Shown here one piece after another: positions 53,629-64,000 of a stretch of 64,000 nucleotides of DNA. The first letter of the stretch is position 1, and each line of letters starts with the position of its first letter. The stretch comes from Oreohelix idahoensis. Taxonomy: Eukaryota > Mollusca > Gastropoda > Stylommatophora > Oreohelicidae. Location of the stretch: contig JAMPIV010005815.1 in assembly GCA_024509875.1 (NCBI GenBank), positions 248,001-312,000 on the forward strand, written 5' to 3'. The notes below the pieces were generated by a model. It saw only the letters and a list, made by a program, of their open reading frames with translations. It made no database searches and was not told the origin of the DNA. The translations under genes and the position numbers were made by a program.

Positions 53629-54900
53629 TATACAGACACATCTAGATTACTGCTCTACACTATGGGATTGTTGCCCTGCTTCCACCTCAAAGAGACTGCA
53701 CTCCCTGCATAAGAGAGCAGTACATCTGATCACCGATAATCGCACGATACCACACACAAGGACACGAAAAGAACCCAAAATACTGTCCCTAAAAAAACGT
53801 CTCCTCTACAACAAAGCCAAGATGACTCACGCAATTCTATCAAATAATGCCCCACCGTACCTACGATCATTGTTTCAAACCAGTAGAAGAGAGAGTCTAC
53901 AATTACATCAGTAACGTCTGCCCAAACCTAGGATCGACCTGTTCAAAAAGAGTCTAGCCTACTCTGGAGCCTACTTGTGGAACAGCCTTCCACACCACAT
54001 AAAAAACCAACATACACAATACTCATTCAACAAAGCACTTTTTAAACACTTAATCAACACCGATTATCTACCCCCATAGAAGCAGCCATTGTCAGTCCAC
54101 ATCTTATCTATATGTCAACCTTTCTTTTCCTCTTCCGCTCGTTACTGTCTATGTGAAAAATGTGTTTTATATCCACGTAGTATTGCTATATAATGTAATG
54201 TATGTGAGAATGTACCTGCATAGCACTGTACTTTTGAAATATGTAATTGTATTTTGTTTGCTTAAATGGGATGATGTGTATGAGAAAATGGGACCCCAAG
54301 ATGCAGCAATAGTGAATGCAGTCAGCGACCCATAGCTGTACTGCTTGCATCAGGACCAGCGAACCAGAGCTGGTCAAGACCGCACTCCACCTCCACGTGG
54401 TGGTCCTGGAAATAGTATGCAGCAGTGCAGTCTGGCTGAGCGAGTGCGGATCGCAATGGGAAGGCAAACCCGGTCCCTAAAAAATGCCGTGCTGAAGTCG
54501 GATGTGTCGACCGAAAGGTGCAGATATCACAGCTTAGGCGTAAACAGACACAACGCAACCACCGTCCTTTTCAGGGCAAACGAGGAAGAAGAAGTATGAG
54601 AATGAGCAGATATACATTTTTACAGCTCGAAGATGTGTCCTGCTACAGAAGTGCGTAGGAAATTATTATTATTATTTCATTTTCCCTCAAGAATGTACAG
54701 ATATAAGCGGGAATATGGTTATGTAATTTGTGTATTTATGTATGTTATGACACATTCAAAAATTCAGATTAATTGCTGATGAACACATGAGTGAGTGTCG
54801 GGATACAGAATGAAAGATAAAGGGCTAGATAGTCGGACAGACCTGGGTCCCAATTCTTTACCCTCTTAAATAAAGTTATGTCCATCTATCTCTCCTACTG
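53629..54900 (+). mobile_element. CR1-like LINE, 3' half with 3' UTR
   Basis: 5'-truncated copy starting at the end of the TATC tract. Coding part to about 54078: [40 protein letters not shown], a stop at 53912, then PRIDLFKKSLAYSGAYLWNS. This PxxxxxLFKxSxxYSGAxLWNSLP block ends CR1/L2/Rex-like ORF2 proteins. The 3' UTR continues to a TAAATAAAGTT end at about 54885 with an ATCT tail, and is interrupted by an insertion at 54278-54602. It is the source family of the GTTC-tailed copies at 41535 and 55090. Confidence 0.82.
54278..54602 (+). mobile_element. SINE-like insertion with GAA tail
   Basis: About 307 bp (54287-54593) between GTATGAGAA copies (54278-54286, 54594-54602), ending GAGGAAGAAGAA. 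Removing it rejoins the LINE 3' UTR. The GAA tail matches the RTE-A family, suggesting the same machinery; the body is unrecognised and shows no clear Pol III boxes. Confidence 0.6.
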
Positions 54901-55089
54901 ATTCTGCTCTTGGGTTAAGGAGGGCAAAGAAATAACACCAAGTCTCACCTCCTTCAATAGCAGACTGTCAAATACTTCATGAGGCTTGATACCATGCCAC
55001 CTAATCTGATTATGCGTGAAATCATAATTTACTGTGCGTTTAAAAAAAAAATTAAATTAAATTTTATTATAATGTTTGTTTAATTAACA

Positions 55090-55332
55090 ATACTTAATTT
55101 TGATTATGACTGCACACTGTAAACGCACGCTGTTAAATTACCTTTATAATGTTGCATGCCTTCATATTGATGCTTTAAGTAACATGTGGGTTGAAAGGAT
55201 ATAGTATGCAAGATAAATGAGAGTGGAAGGGCAGAATGTTAGAAGAGCCTGCGCGCAGAATTCTTAACCCTTCGAACATAAAGTTTGTTCGTTCGTTCGT
55301 TCGTTCTATCTATCTATCTATCTATCTAGCTA
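55090..55332 (+). mobile_element. CR1-like LINE 3' UTR copy with GTTC and TATC tails
   Basis: It aligns with 41535-41745 over about 200 bp and ends AAAGTTTGTTCGTTCGTTC, followed by a TATC microsatellite (55307-55330). Confidence 0.75.
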
Positions 55333-55919
55333 TCTATCTGTTATTTTTTTATACCTACCTTCCTGTATGTCGGCTTGTCTGTTTTTTGCCCGTACTTCCC
55401 TCTGTCTGCCTGTCCGTCGGCTTTCTTTGTCTCTTTTAGTCTATCTGTCTGTCTATTCTAGACGCCTGTGTTGATTTACCTACTTTCCATCCATCTGTGT
55501 ACTTCTGCATGTTTCCTTCTGTCTGTCGATATGTATGTCTGTCATTCATCTTCTAGATATCTGTCTGCTCATACTGTTCTCTGTCACTTTGTTGAGCTGT
55601 TAATACTTACCACCTGATAACAAGGCGCAGCCTAGCAGAGATAACGGAACTAAGACAAAAACACATACTTACAGCATCTGGATTTGTTCTCTACACAAAA
55701 ACCGCGATGAATGAAGTATGTCGAAAGATATCTACTATTTATACAAAGAAATTGAGAGCCTATGTCCTGAAGGGTTTTGTGGTGTGTGTGTTTGTGTGTG
55801 TTTAAGTTAAAATGGCACTGTAAATTGGTCTCAGTTGCCAGTGGTTGGATATTTAACTTCCCAGTTCAGAACATCGCCCCCGTTCATTCCCTGGCTCATG
55901 ATATAAAACTATAAACATA
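55333..55919. other. Pyrimidine-rich non-coding sequence
   Basis: TCTG/TGTC-rich low-complexity sequence to about 55580, then ordinary AT-rich sequence. Confidence 0.5.
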
Positions 55920-56029
55920 ATAATTATATCTAGTTTCATTTGTGAATCTTAATATTCTGATGTAAAAATAACTGTTATTTCTGGCTTCATTTTGTTTAAT
56001 CTGTTTTTGTCTGACTGGCTCTTCACAAC

Positions 56030-56170
56030 AAATTTACATTATTATAATGAACAGAGTAGCGTATGGCAATAACCTATTTCTCTCCACTAAAAACTGTTTG
56101 AAGATGTCAGGAACCTTTTGTCTTTATTAGAGTCGTTAATGTGGAAGTCTGAAGGTGAACATGGAAGAAG
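56030..56170 (+). mobile_element. LINE-D 3' end fragment
   Basis: GAACAGAGTAGCGTATGGCA followed by ACCTATTTCTCTCCACTAAA matches the LINE-D end at 25613-25652 and shows what follows the gypsy insertion point in an uninterrupted copy. Confidence 0.65.
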
Positions 56171-56324
56171 AAAAAGATTATTCGTGTTTAAATGATAAAT
56201 AATTGTATACCCAGAATATTACACGTATTTTGAAATGTTGTTTCAGGCAGGGGACAATAGAGATTTTGATTGCTGGATTAGATCTTCCATTGAGATTATT
56301 TACATATTTATTTGTATATGACCA

Positions 56325-56425
56325 TCATGATCATTGTCCATCAGCTTCCAGCGGAGCATAGAACTGCACAAGTTCAGGTCATGTTTATCTGACCTATGCC
56401 ATCCTTTACATGTCTTTCCATGTCT
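56325..56425 (-). mobile_element. LINE-B-like 3' tail
   Basis: The reverse complement contains GGATGGCATAGG, TTGTGCAGTTCTATGCTCCG and a GATGGACAATGATCATGATG tail, resembling the LINE-B 3' end and its simple-repeat tail. Confidence 0.5.
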
Positions 56426-56479
56426 TGATTAGAAAATAAAAACTATCTTTAATTCCCTTCTCCATAATTAGTTACTTCT

Positions 56480-57215
56480 TTTAATTGTGTCCTTGGCTCC
56501 TGACTGACAAAGCAATCACGGACCATAAGCCTAGTGGTGTCTTGTAGGGCAGCAACAAACTGTCTCCACTGTGCTCAGTCAGTGGCCATCACGCCTATTG
56601 GTGTCTTGTAGGGCAGCAACAAACTGTCTCCACTGTGTTCAGTCAGTGGCCATCACGCCTAGTGGTGTCTTGTAGGACAAAAACAAACTGTCTCCACTGT
56701 GCTCAGTCGGTAGTCATCCTTCGCGTGGTGCTCCAGCTCTGGTTCAGGTTTGCATCTCTGCCTCCACAGTTCTCCGCCAGGTGGCTATTAGCCTGCGCTT
56801 TTCTTCTAGTGTCCATAGCATGGCAGTCGTTTTGATGATTGTGTCAGGTTCTGTTCTGAGGATGTGACCAACCCAATTTCGGAGTCTACCCGCTATGATG
56901 GTGCGCATGTCTTCTTGCTGGCTCAGAGTTAGCAATTCTTGGTTGGGGATAGTATTCAGCCAGAAAGCTCAAAGAATTGTCTCAGGCAGGTTGTGTGGAA
57001 AGAGAACAATTTAGATATCTCCTTTTCTGTTACTCTCCAGCGTTTTGCCCCGAACAGAAATACGTAAATTACGCAGCTCTCATATATTTTAAATTTGATG
57101 TTTGTACTGTATAGGGAGGGTTTCCAGATGTTGTTTAGGTTTGCGAAGGCAATTTTAGCTTTATTCATTCGGCTAATGATGTCCTTGCTTATTCTGTGAT
57201 CTGGTGTTACTGTCG
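56480..57215 (-). mobile_element. RTE-A 3' fragment with triplicated terminal segment
   Basis: The minus strand reads MNKAKIAFANLNNIWKPSLY, FLFGAKRWRVTEKEISKLFS and RLRNWVGHILRTEPDTIIKT, the RTE-A C-terminal region, with stops and a frameshift. In the 3' UTR a 64-bp segment (GTGTCTTGTAGGGCAGCAAC...) occurs three times (from 56537, 56601 and 56665). It is 5'-truncated near 57215. Confidence 0.9.
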
Positions 57216-58599
57216 TGTGGTGAGTATTGGGGCAACTACAACAGTAGTTTTCGCCAGGAATAGCCTATGAGATATTAGGTAGAAGGTCTCTAGAAATTGG
57301 CTCGTTAAGAAAGAATACAGACCTATTCGAGATACGGACCAGATGACGGGAATGCGAATGCTTTCCACTGGACAGTGTTCTCTAGTTAATTATGGAAAGA
57401 ATTCTGTTTCCCCACAACCTTAGCTTCTGCCCTTAGATCCCGTAACAGAAAAAGCCCCCAACCTCATCTGAGGGTAGAAATTTACCTATTTATAAATACT
57501 TAACACCGACAGCACGAGTGATACATTAACAAACTAGATAATGATCAAACGATTATTGGGTTTATTACTTAAATATCTACATTTATAGGGTTAGTAACAG
57601 TTAGAACGTGATGGTGGTAAAAGACGATTCACATAAAACACACAGATGAGATATTAATATTGTAATTAATTAAGTGGTAGTTAATTAAGAATGAGCTTGT
57701 GTAAAGCGAAATGAGGATGATGTGATATGATACGTGTTACCAAAATGGTGAATAATCTACACAGTCCATGTGTCTCTAAACGCTTCACCCGGGTAGGATA
57801 ATACACATGTATGCATAGAATGTCCCAATTTGTTATAAGTTATGTCGAGTGGGGTATCTCTAAGGCGAGGACGTTCTGACGAAAACTGTTGTTGTACTGA
57901 GAACGCTGACGATATAAATAAATATATTCTGTCACTGTTTGAGTCTATCTCTGTAGCGTTGATCAACAGTTAATAGTTGTATGAAAATGTCTGTTGTCTA
58001 ATCTCCGGAAGGTACGGGCAAAACTGGACATCTTCACGAAATGTTCTTGATATGTAGACTCATTATCTTGAGTATGTAATCTTGATTCATAAAATATACT
58101 TTGGAGTCTGCTTCATAGAATCCGCTTAAGAGTGTGTTGCCCTTGATGTAAATATAAGATTCAACTTTTGAGCTCTTTAGCTTGACTTTAGATAGTACGC
58201 TTCCGATGAAGTTGAACTTGATACGAGTAATCAACTGTGAGCTTTAGCTTGACTCCTGTAGTAAGCTTTCGAGTGATTTGAACTTGTTATAAATATGTAT
58301 TGAACTTGTGCGCATGATATATATGATGACAAAAATGCTGCGTCCACTGTTTTTATCGTGGGCGAGAAATATTCCTTTTTAACTGAGGAACGAAGAATGT
58401 CCTTCAGCGATCTCTGCAAACCAAATGTCCGTTTTGATCACTTATTTCTGGTGAGACTTCAGACACGTAGCGTGTAGACTCATTTATTAGAAGAATTAAT
58501 TGCAAAACTATCTTTCGCGCATTTAGCTGTGAGGTTAAGATGAAAAAAGAATAATAAAATTATTAATCATCTGTATAAGATCTACTAACGTTCTTTTCC
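57216..58599. other. Non-coding sequence
   Basis: No supported gene. Related phrases in 58060-58300 (TTGAACTTGxTA, CTTCCGATGAAGTTGAAC and CTTTCGAGTGATTTGAAC) suggest an old local duplication. Confidence 0.45.
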
Positions 58600-59523
58600 C
58601 TTCGCAAAATCCTTTAAGAACACAATACAAACATATGAAATTTGTATCCACACTGAATTAATTGCAGACAATAAAGGGAATACAGAATGGTTTACAGTAG
58701 AAACAGGGGTGAAACAAGGCTGTATTATGTCACCACTACTTTTTGGAATAGCTATTGATTGGGTTATGAGAAACTATACCCACAATGAACAATTAGATAT
58801 AAAATGGACAAATGGAAAATTCCTGGGGGACCTGGATTTCGCAGATGATTTAGCATTCTTAAGTTCAACACCCAGACAATCCCAAGAAAAGGTAAATAAT
58901 TTGTGTCATCTTTCGGTTAAAATAGGTCTCCAAATAAATGCCTCTAACACTAAAGTTATGAACTTTTCTAACGAGACCTTTAATATCATCCTGAATGGGG
59001 AAAAACTATAGAAAGTTGAAAGTTTCAATTATTTAGGCAGTAAAATGACTCAGGATGGTGACACAACAACAGAAATTCATACTAGAATTGCTTTGGCAGC
59101 TAGCGCCTTCAATAGATTATCTAACATTTGGAAATTACGATCATTGAATATACATACCAAGCTTCATCTGTTTAATTCAAATGTTATCTCAGTGTTAACA
59201 TACGGCTGTGAGAGTTGGAAAATAACAAAATCATTGGAGAACAAGCTGAATACATTCGAGAACAAATGTCTTAGAAAACTCATGAACATCAGTTGGAAAG
59301 AATTCAAGACTAATCGACAAATAAGAGAAGACTCTAGGCAGAAATGTGTCTCCAACTATATAAGGAAAAGACGATGGTCATATATCAGTCATGTCCTACG
59401 AATGCAAAACAACAGAATACCATTGCAGGCACTCACTTGGGTTTCTGAGGGTAAGAGGAAAAAAGAAAGACCAAAAGAAACACTCAGAAGAACTGTAGTG
59501 AAATCTGTGAGGACTAACGCTTA
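58600..59523 (+). pseudogene. LINE reverse transcriptase, 5'-truncated, LINE-B-like
   Basis: It reads TEWFTVETGVKQGCIMSPLL, GIAIDWVMRN, the catalytic DLDFADDLAFLSS (both Asp present), SFNYLGSKMTQDGDTTTEIH, VLTYGCESWKITK and a basic end KRKKERPKETLRRT. A single TAG at 59009 interrupts before the YLGS block; the phase is otherwise kept to the stop at 59522. The closest relative in this window is LINE-B (17966-18940), but here the active site is intact. The endonuclease and RT fingers are missing. Confidence 0.88.
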
Positions 59524-61446
59524 ATTCCACAGCACGTTCAATTTGCATACCGAAGTAAGGGCCTAAACGATTTGCCGCGGTTTAACATTAATACCATGAC
59601 GGGCGTTCGAAAGACCCCCTTTTTCTCGACCCGCGTTCTGGACATATATTCACACGCTGGTTTTAGCAGACGATATATATACACACACGCAATGTGACGT
59701 GGCGCCGTAAGGTTAACGTCCGATAAGGTAGTTTAAAATAAAAGGAAAAAAATTAAGGTTAACGTCCTATTTGTTTTGAAAATGCCGTACTGAATTAAAT
59801 AGGAGAGGGGAAGGAGTCCTTAATTTGAATATTTGAGGTCAGTTTTATTTGAAAAGGAACGCTATTCATTAAACAGTCTCTGATTGGCTGTAGTGTACTA
59901 GACTAAACGGTTGTATAAAACCAATTAGTAGTTGGTATTCGGGGGCCACTTGTTAACTAAAATTTATACACTAAAGAAGTTGTTATAGACAAGGCAAGAG
60001 TACTGTCTTGGTTGCTAATTCTGCACAAGCAGCGATTTGGATTATGCCATATACCGCAATATTCAACTGTTTAGTGTGTAGATTTCTTTGATGCGGTAAA
60101 TATTGAAACCTTTATATTAACATTTATATTGTCATTTTTATCATTATTATGTATGCATTATTGAATTTGTATGAACCTTAAAGGGGAAACATTTATCTGG
60201 AGGGAAGGCAACATCACTCTGTGTTGTTTCACAGCGTTGTTAGGAACTGTATTAACCTGGTATAGAAAAGCCAGACAGGCTTTCGGCCATATGGGGAGAA
60301 AAGAAAACTAAATATTTATGATGAAAAGAAAAATGTTGTGTTATGACATAAGACCAGGAAGATCACTGGCCGTCTTCTTCAGCAAGTCACCGTGATTGTA
60401 CATGACTTGATAGTATTAATGTAAAATGTTTCCTTTATCAAGGAAAATGTCAAACGGTGGTTTGAAAGTTATTTATCCAGAAGGGGGTACCAACCAAATT
60501 GAGAACGTTAACTAATTGTTTAGTTACCATACTGATGTCTGATGATATTGCCATGTTAGAATAATGAAAGAGAGAGATTATTAGATGCTGAGTGGGACAC
60601 ATTTGTATTGTTCCAGAGTTTCATCTACGAGTGAAAGTGAGCCCAGGTGACCTAACACCTGTCCCTAAGTTCTGCAGTGAGGCTTAACTACTGAGTGTCT
60701 ACCCAGTGATTTACCTATAGAAGCAGAATCGTGTCTTGGCAGTGGAGACTGGCGTTTTATACATACTTCAACCAGCCTGGTTCCAGATACCTCAGATAAG
60801 ACTTGTCTGGGAAATTGATATCACAAACACTCCACTCTCTCAGTTTTCCCAAAAGATAGTGTATCAGACAGTGAGGAACAAAAACGTTCAATAAACTTGT
60901 ACCCTTTTCTAGGAGCAAGAAATACTTGACATTTTCCCAGCTTGAAACATATAAATAATTGTGGGCTAACACCGACTCAATGACAGTTGTAAAATAAGTG
61001 GTTGTAAATAATTTCATTATCATGTTGAGTTGATTATTCCTGTGTCAGAAGAATAACTAGATACAGGAAAATAAATTATAAAAAAATAAGTTACATTCCA
61101 CACTTTACTCAGTGACTTGTTTAATCATTGTTATTAGTAATAGGTGTAGTTGTTGTCTTGTCATACATTTCATCACATTGCATATACCCTAGACACTTGC
61201 TAGACAACATACACACACCAATTACACTTCAGTAGGGGAAGATATATAATCGGGTGAGGTCGTGGTGGAAGCAGACAAGTACCCTGTAAACTTATTTGTA
61301 TTTAATAAACCTCAGGGACTTGCATAGCTGACCTCACACCAGATACCATTAATATAATATTGAAACCAATACTAACAACTAATTCACCACAAGATTTATC
61401 ACGAGGCAATGTGAACTTCAAAGATGATGCCAGGTATGGGGTCTCA
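59524..61446 (+). other. Possible degenerate retroelement leader
   Basis: No ORF is supported. 61150-61200 (GTTGTTGTCTTGTCATACAT, ATATACCCTAGACACTTGC) is similar to the leader of gypsy element 2 at 44808-44862. A degenerate leader or relic of a third Gmr1-like element is possible but not demonstrated. Confidence 0.35.
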
Positions 61447-63712
61447 GTCAAAAGAATTTATTTTACCACCGATGAAGGAACAAATGTGCTTCTCTAGATA
61501 CCGGTCGTGAGTAATCAAAACGATGAAATAGCAAATGTGGGAGAACATAAAATAAGAAAGATGTAGGAAAAGATATGGCGAGAAGGCTTTGCGCTCGTTT
61601 ATCACAATTACTTTGCTTCCTAAGTATATAAATGTGTTTGTATTGTCTAGCTCTTGGTCCATTATTTTTATGTGTGCAGGATTTCCAACATTTAGTGTTA
61701 TGACTTATGTCTTCTTGTGATTAATGTTTAGTCCCACCTGTTGGCTATGTTTATTCAATCTGACGGTTTTCTCGTGGATTTGTTGATGTGAGTGTTCGAA
61801 TAGTGCAGTGTCATCTGCGTATTCTAGATCCTCCAGTGCAAAGAATGATGTTCATCATATTCCTCTAGGGACATCCGCTGTTATCTTGCGCATCACCCAG
61901 TCTAAGACAGCTAAAACAGTTTGGTTGATAAGGGACATTCCTGCCGCACTCCTGTTTTCACCTCAAAAGTTAGGTTGGTTGCTCTGCCCAACACTGTATG
62001 GAAAATTAGCATTAATGCATTTAATGATGGAGACCATGCACTTAGTGATTCCATACGCCCTCAGTATTTTCCACAGGCTGCCCCTGTGTATGCTGTCAAA
62101 TGCAAAGTCAACAAAGTTTATGTCAGTTGCCTTTGCCGTTCTGAACACTGCTCTATTATGTTCCTGAGGGTTAATAGATAATCTATGTGCACATTGTCTG
62201 TTTCTTCTTTATTCTGCAGGTTCCTTCCTTAGTTTAATGTCTAGTTCTCTTGAAATTCTTTGAATAACTATTCTGCCCAATATTATGCTGGGAACTGAAA
62301 GGACAGAAATTCCTCAGCAGTTGTTGCAGTCAGTGAGGTCATTTTTCTTTAGCCATTTAACACTGATTCCTTTTATTCCACACCACTGGTGTTGTCTCTG
62401 TTTGCTAGATTTGTGCAAATAGTGGTTCTAATAGCTCTGCCGCTAATACAGGATATGTTTTAAATAGTTCTGCATTTAGGTTGTCATGGCCTGGAGATTT
62501 TACGTTCTTCGACCCTTTGATAGCTGTGATGATTTCTTCCCTACGTGGAATATCTGTATTTATATCTAGAGGAGTTTCAGACTCTGAAATGTTTATATGT
62601 GACACTGGAGGTGCTTTATGTAGAGTTTCTGTGAAGTGTTCTGCCCGTCTTGCTTTATGCCCCTGTTCTGTGGTGATGATATTTCCGTTGTATCTAACTA
62701 GTGTCAAGTTGTTTGCAAACCGTTGTTCACTGATCGCTTTTGTTACTTTGTACACCATGCTTTGTTCATTTCTCGATACTGCCTCTTCTGCCTGGTTTGC
62801 AAGGTTATCTTTGAATTTCTTATTTTCAGCTCGGGTTTCACGTTTTATTTCCTTGCTCAGCTGACTATACTGTTCACTATGCATTTCCCTCAACCTATGA
62901 GACTTTCCTTCTATTCTCTATCTATTGATTTCTTTTCTCATCCCAATAGTTTTCAACGTTTCTGATGTTATCCAGTCTTGTATATTCCTTTCGTGGAATC
63001 CTAAGCGTGTTAAGCTGCTTTCTCAATATACTGTTGAAATTGTACTGAATTTCTGGTCAGCATCTTAAACAGCTGTCTCTTCCTGGCTCTTGTCAGTTTG
63101 ATAACGTTTCACTATATCAGATAAAAATGCTTTTCTCGTGGTGGGCCCTTCAATTTACTGATGTCAAATCTTTTCTGTTTTTTTTTATATTTTGGCCCAG
63201 TTGTTCTGATCTTCATCTATATTTTTGCACGTACTTGGTAGTGATCACTTTCCACATCTGTGCTTCTTGTTACGTTCACAATTTGTAGAGAATGCCCCCA
63301 TCTGTCGTTGATCATTATGTGATCTATCTAGTTTCTGTCACGGCCATTTGGTGACTCACACGTTACATTGTGAATTTCTTTGTGTGGAAAAAGTGTTCCA
63401 CCAAAGACAAGGTTGTTAATGCCACAAAAGCCTATTAATGTATCACCATTTTCATTAGCTATTCTGCAGCTGTATCTTCCCGTTGCTTTTTCGTTTTTTT
63501 TCATACATTATGTTCTAACCTGACCACTGAGATCTCCAATTACTGTGATACGATCATACCTTTGAGTACATTCCATTTTTTGTTGTTGTAAGTGTTGGTA
63601 AAACGCATCCTTTTCCTCTTTGTTCGTGTCATTTGTTGGTGTGACCGCATGGCCTACTACACTAGAATTTATACGTACTATAATGGTACATATAGGAGAG
63701 ACATCCATTAAA
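61447..63712 (-). mobile_element. RTE-A LINE copy, defective
   Basis: Minus strand, from right to left: endonuclease C-terminal part (NGDTLIGFCGINNLVFGGTL, FPHKEIHN, then IDHIMINDRW after a stop) at 63600-63300; a linker and RT N-terminus in a continuous 162-codon frame (62893-62405: KSPGHDNLNAELFKTYPVLA); RT core pieces (FAFDSIHRGSLWKILRAYGI near 62130) and the C-terminal part to about 61600. Many stops. Unlike the 4787-7343 copy it retains the endonuclease-RT linker. Its 3' end is lost: below about 61600 the sequence is unrelated. Confidence 0.88.
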
Positions 63713-64000
63713 AGCAGATAAGGCGTTTTCGCACAAAACGCAGTGTCATAAGAAGTTCAGTTGGCAGTCACTGCTCTGAGAGGGCAAATGTAGGGCAGTC
63801 CCAGAAAATAAGAATGAATAGGTGTTCTGCGCGGAAAGTGTGAAATGAATGTTGTGATCTTGGGTTTTTTCCTATTGTTAAACTGGAAAAGAGAGGCTTG
63901 TGAAAAATGTCGAAATAACAGAAAGACGTGTGCAAAATGTCGAAAACAGAGGACACATGAAAGAGACGTGTGTAAAATTAGCGAGACGTGTGGAAAATGG
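63713..64000. other. Window end with a degenerate short repeat
   Basis: From 63895 words of the type GACGTGTGxAAAATGTCGAAA recur about every 30-35 bp to the end of the window, a possible start of another tandem array. Confidence 0.5.

Overview
The window looks like a stretch of animal, probably molluscan (gastropod-like), nuclear DNA. The evidence is phase-1 exons with consensus splice sites, EGF-like and fucolectin-type (FTP) modules of a style common in molluscan surface proteins, RTE-type LINEs, Ty3/gypsy elements and abundant micro- and minisatellites. No operons, ribosome binding sites or other bacterial features are present. The clade assignment is an inference from protein style; no taxonomic marker is present.

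Host gene. Four exons on the minus strand (20945-21079 EGF-like; 15693-15836 and 3166-3348, the halves of a divergent FTP/galactose-binding-like domain; 1432-1659, first half of a canonical FTP domain) are all symmetric phase 1-1 and read leftwards out of the window. They appear to be part of one secreted or membrane receptor gene whose introns (about 5.1, 12.3 and 1.5 kb) are packed with transposons and tandem repeats.

Left third (1-25 kb). Within the 12.3-kb intron sits a complete LTR retroelement (4207-11820, target duplication CATTTA). Its short internal region encodes a Gag-like protein joined in frame to a LIN28-like RNA-binding module (cold-shock domain, one stop codon, then two CCHC-type knuckles); it has no polymerase. 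An RTE LINE with its own 9-bp target duplication is nested in the 5' LTR. The remaining sequence holds fragments of at least five LINE families, a tRNA-derived SINE head, a pogo-like terminus and arrays of 50-, 34-, 39- and 57-bp units.

Middle (25-51 kb). Two Ty3/gypsy elements (25653-34737 and 42638-50997) both have the order Gag-PR-INT-RT-RNaseH, the Gmr1-type arrangement with integrase upstream of reverse transcriptase. The first has nearly identical LTRs (young) and a 1372-codon Gag-to-RT frame followed by two frameshifts. The second is older and carries stops, a frameshift and a 212-bp SINE-like insertion with a 12-bp target duplication. Between them lie an RNase H-encoding LINE with an 11-bp target duplication, a mariner transposase C-terminus, a hAT-like end and a long poly-G tract.

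Right part (51-64 kb). Poly-C, a 39-bp array, long TATG/TATC microsatellites, a CR1-like LINE 3' half with a nested SINE-like insertion, further LINE fragments, a possible degenerate retroelement leader (about 60.6-61.4 kb) and a second large RTE copy. No complete single-copy host gene other than the FTP/EGF exons was recognised. Repeat-family labels (RTE-A, LINE-B, LINE-C, LINE-D) are local to this annotation.
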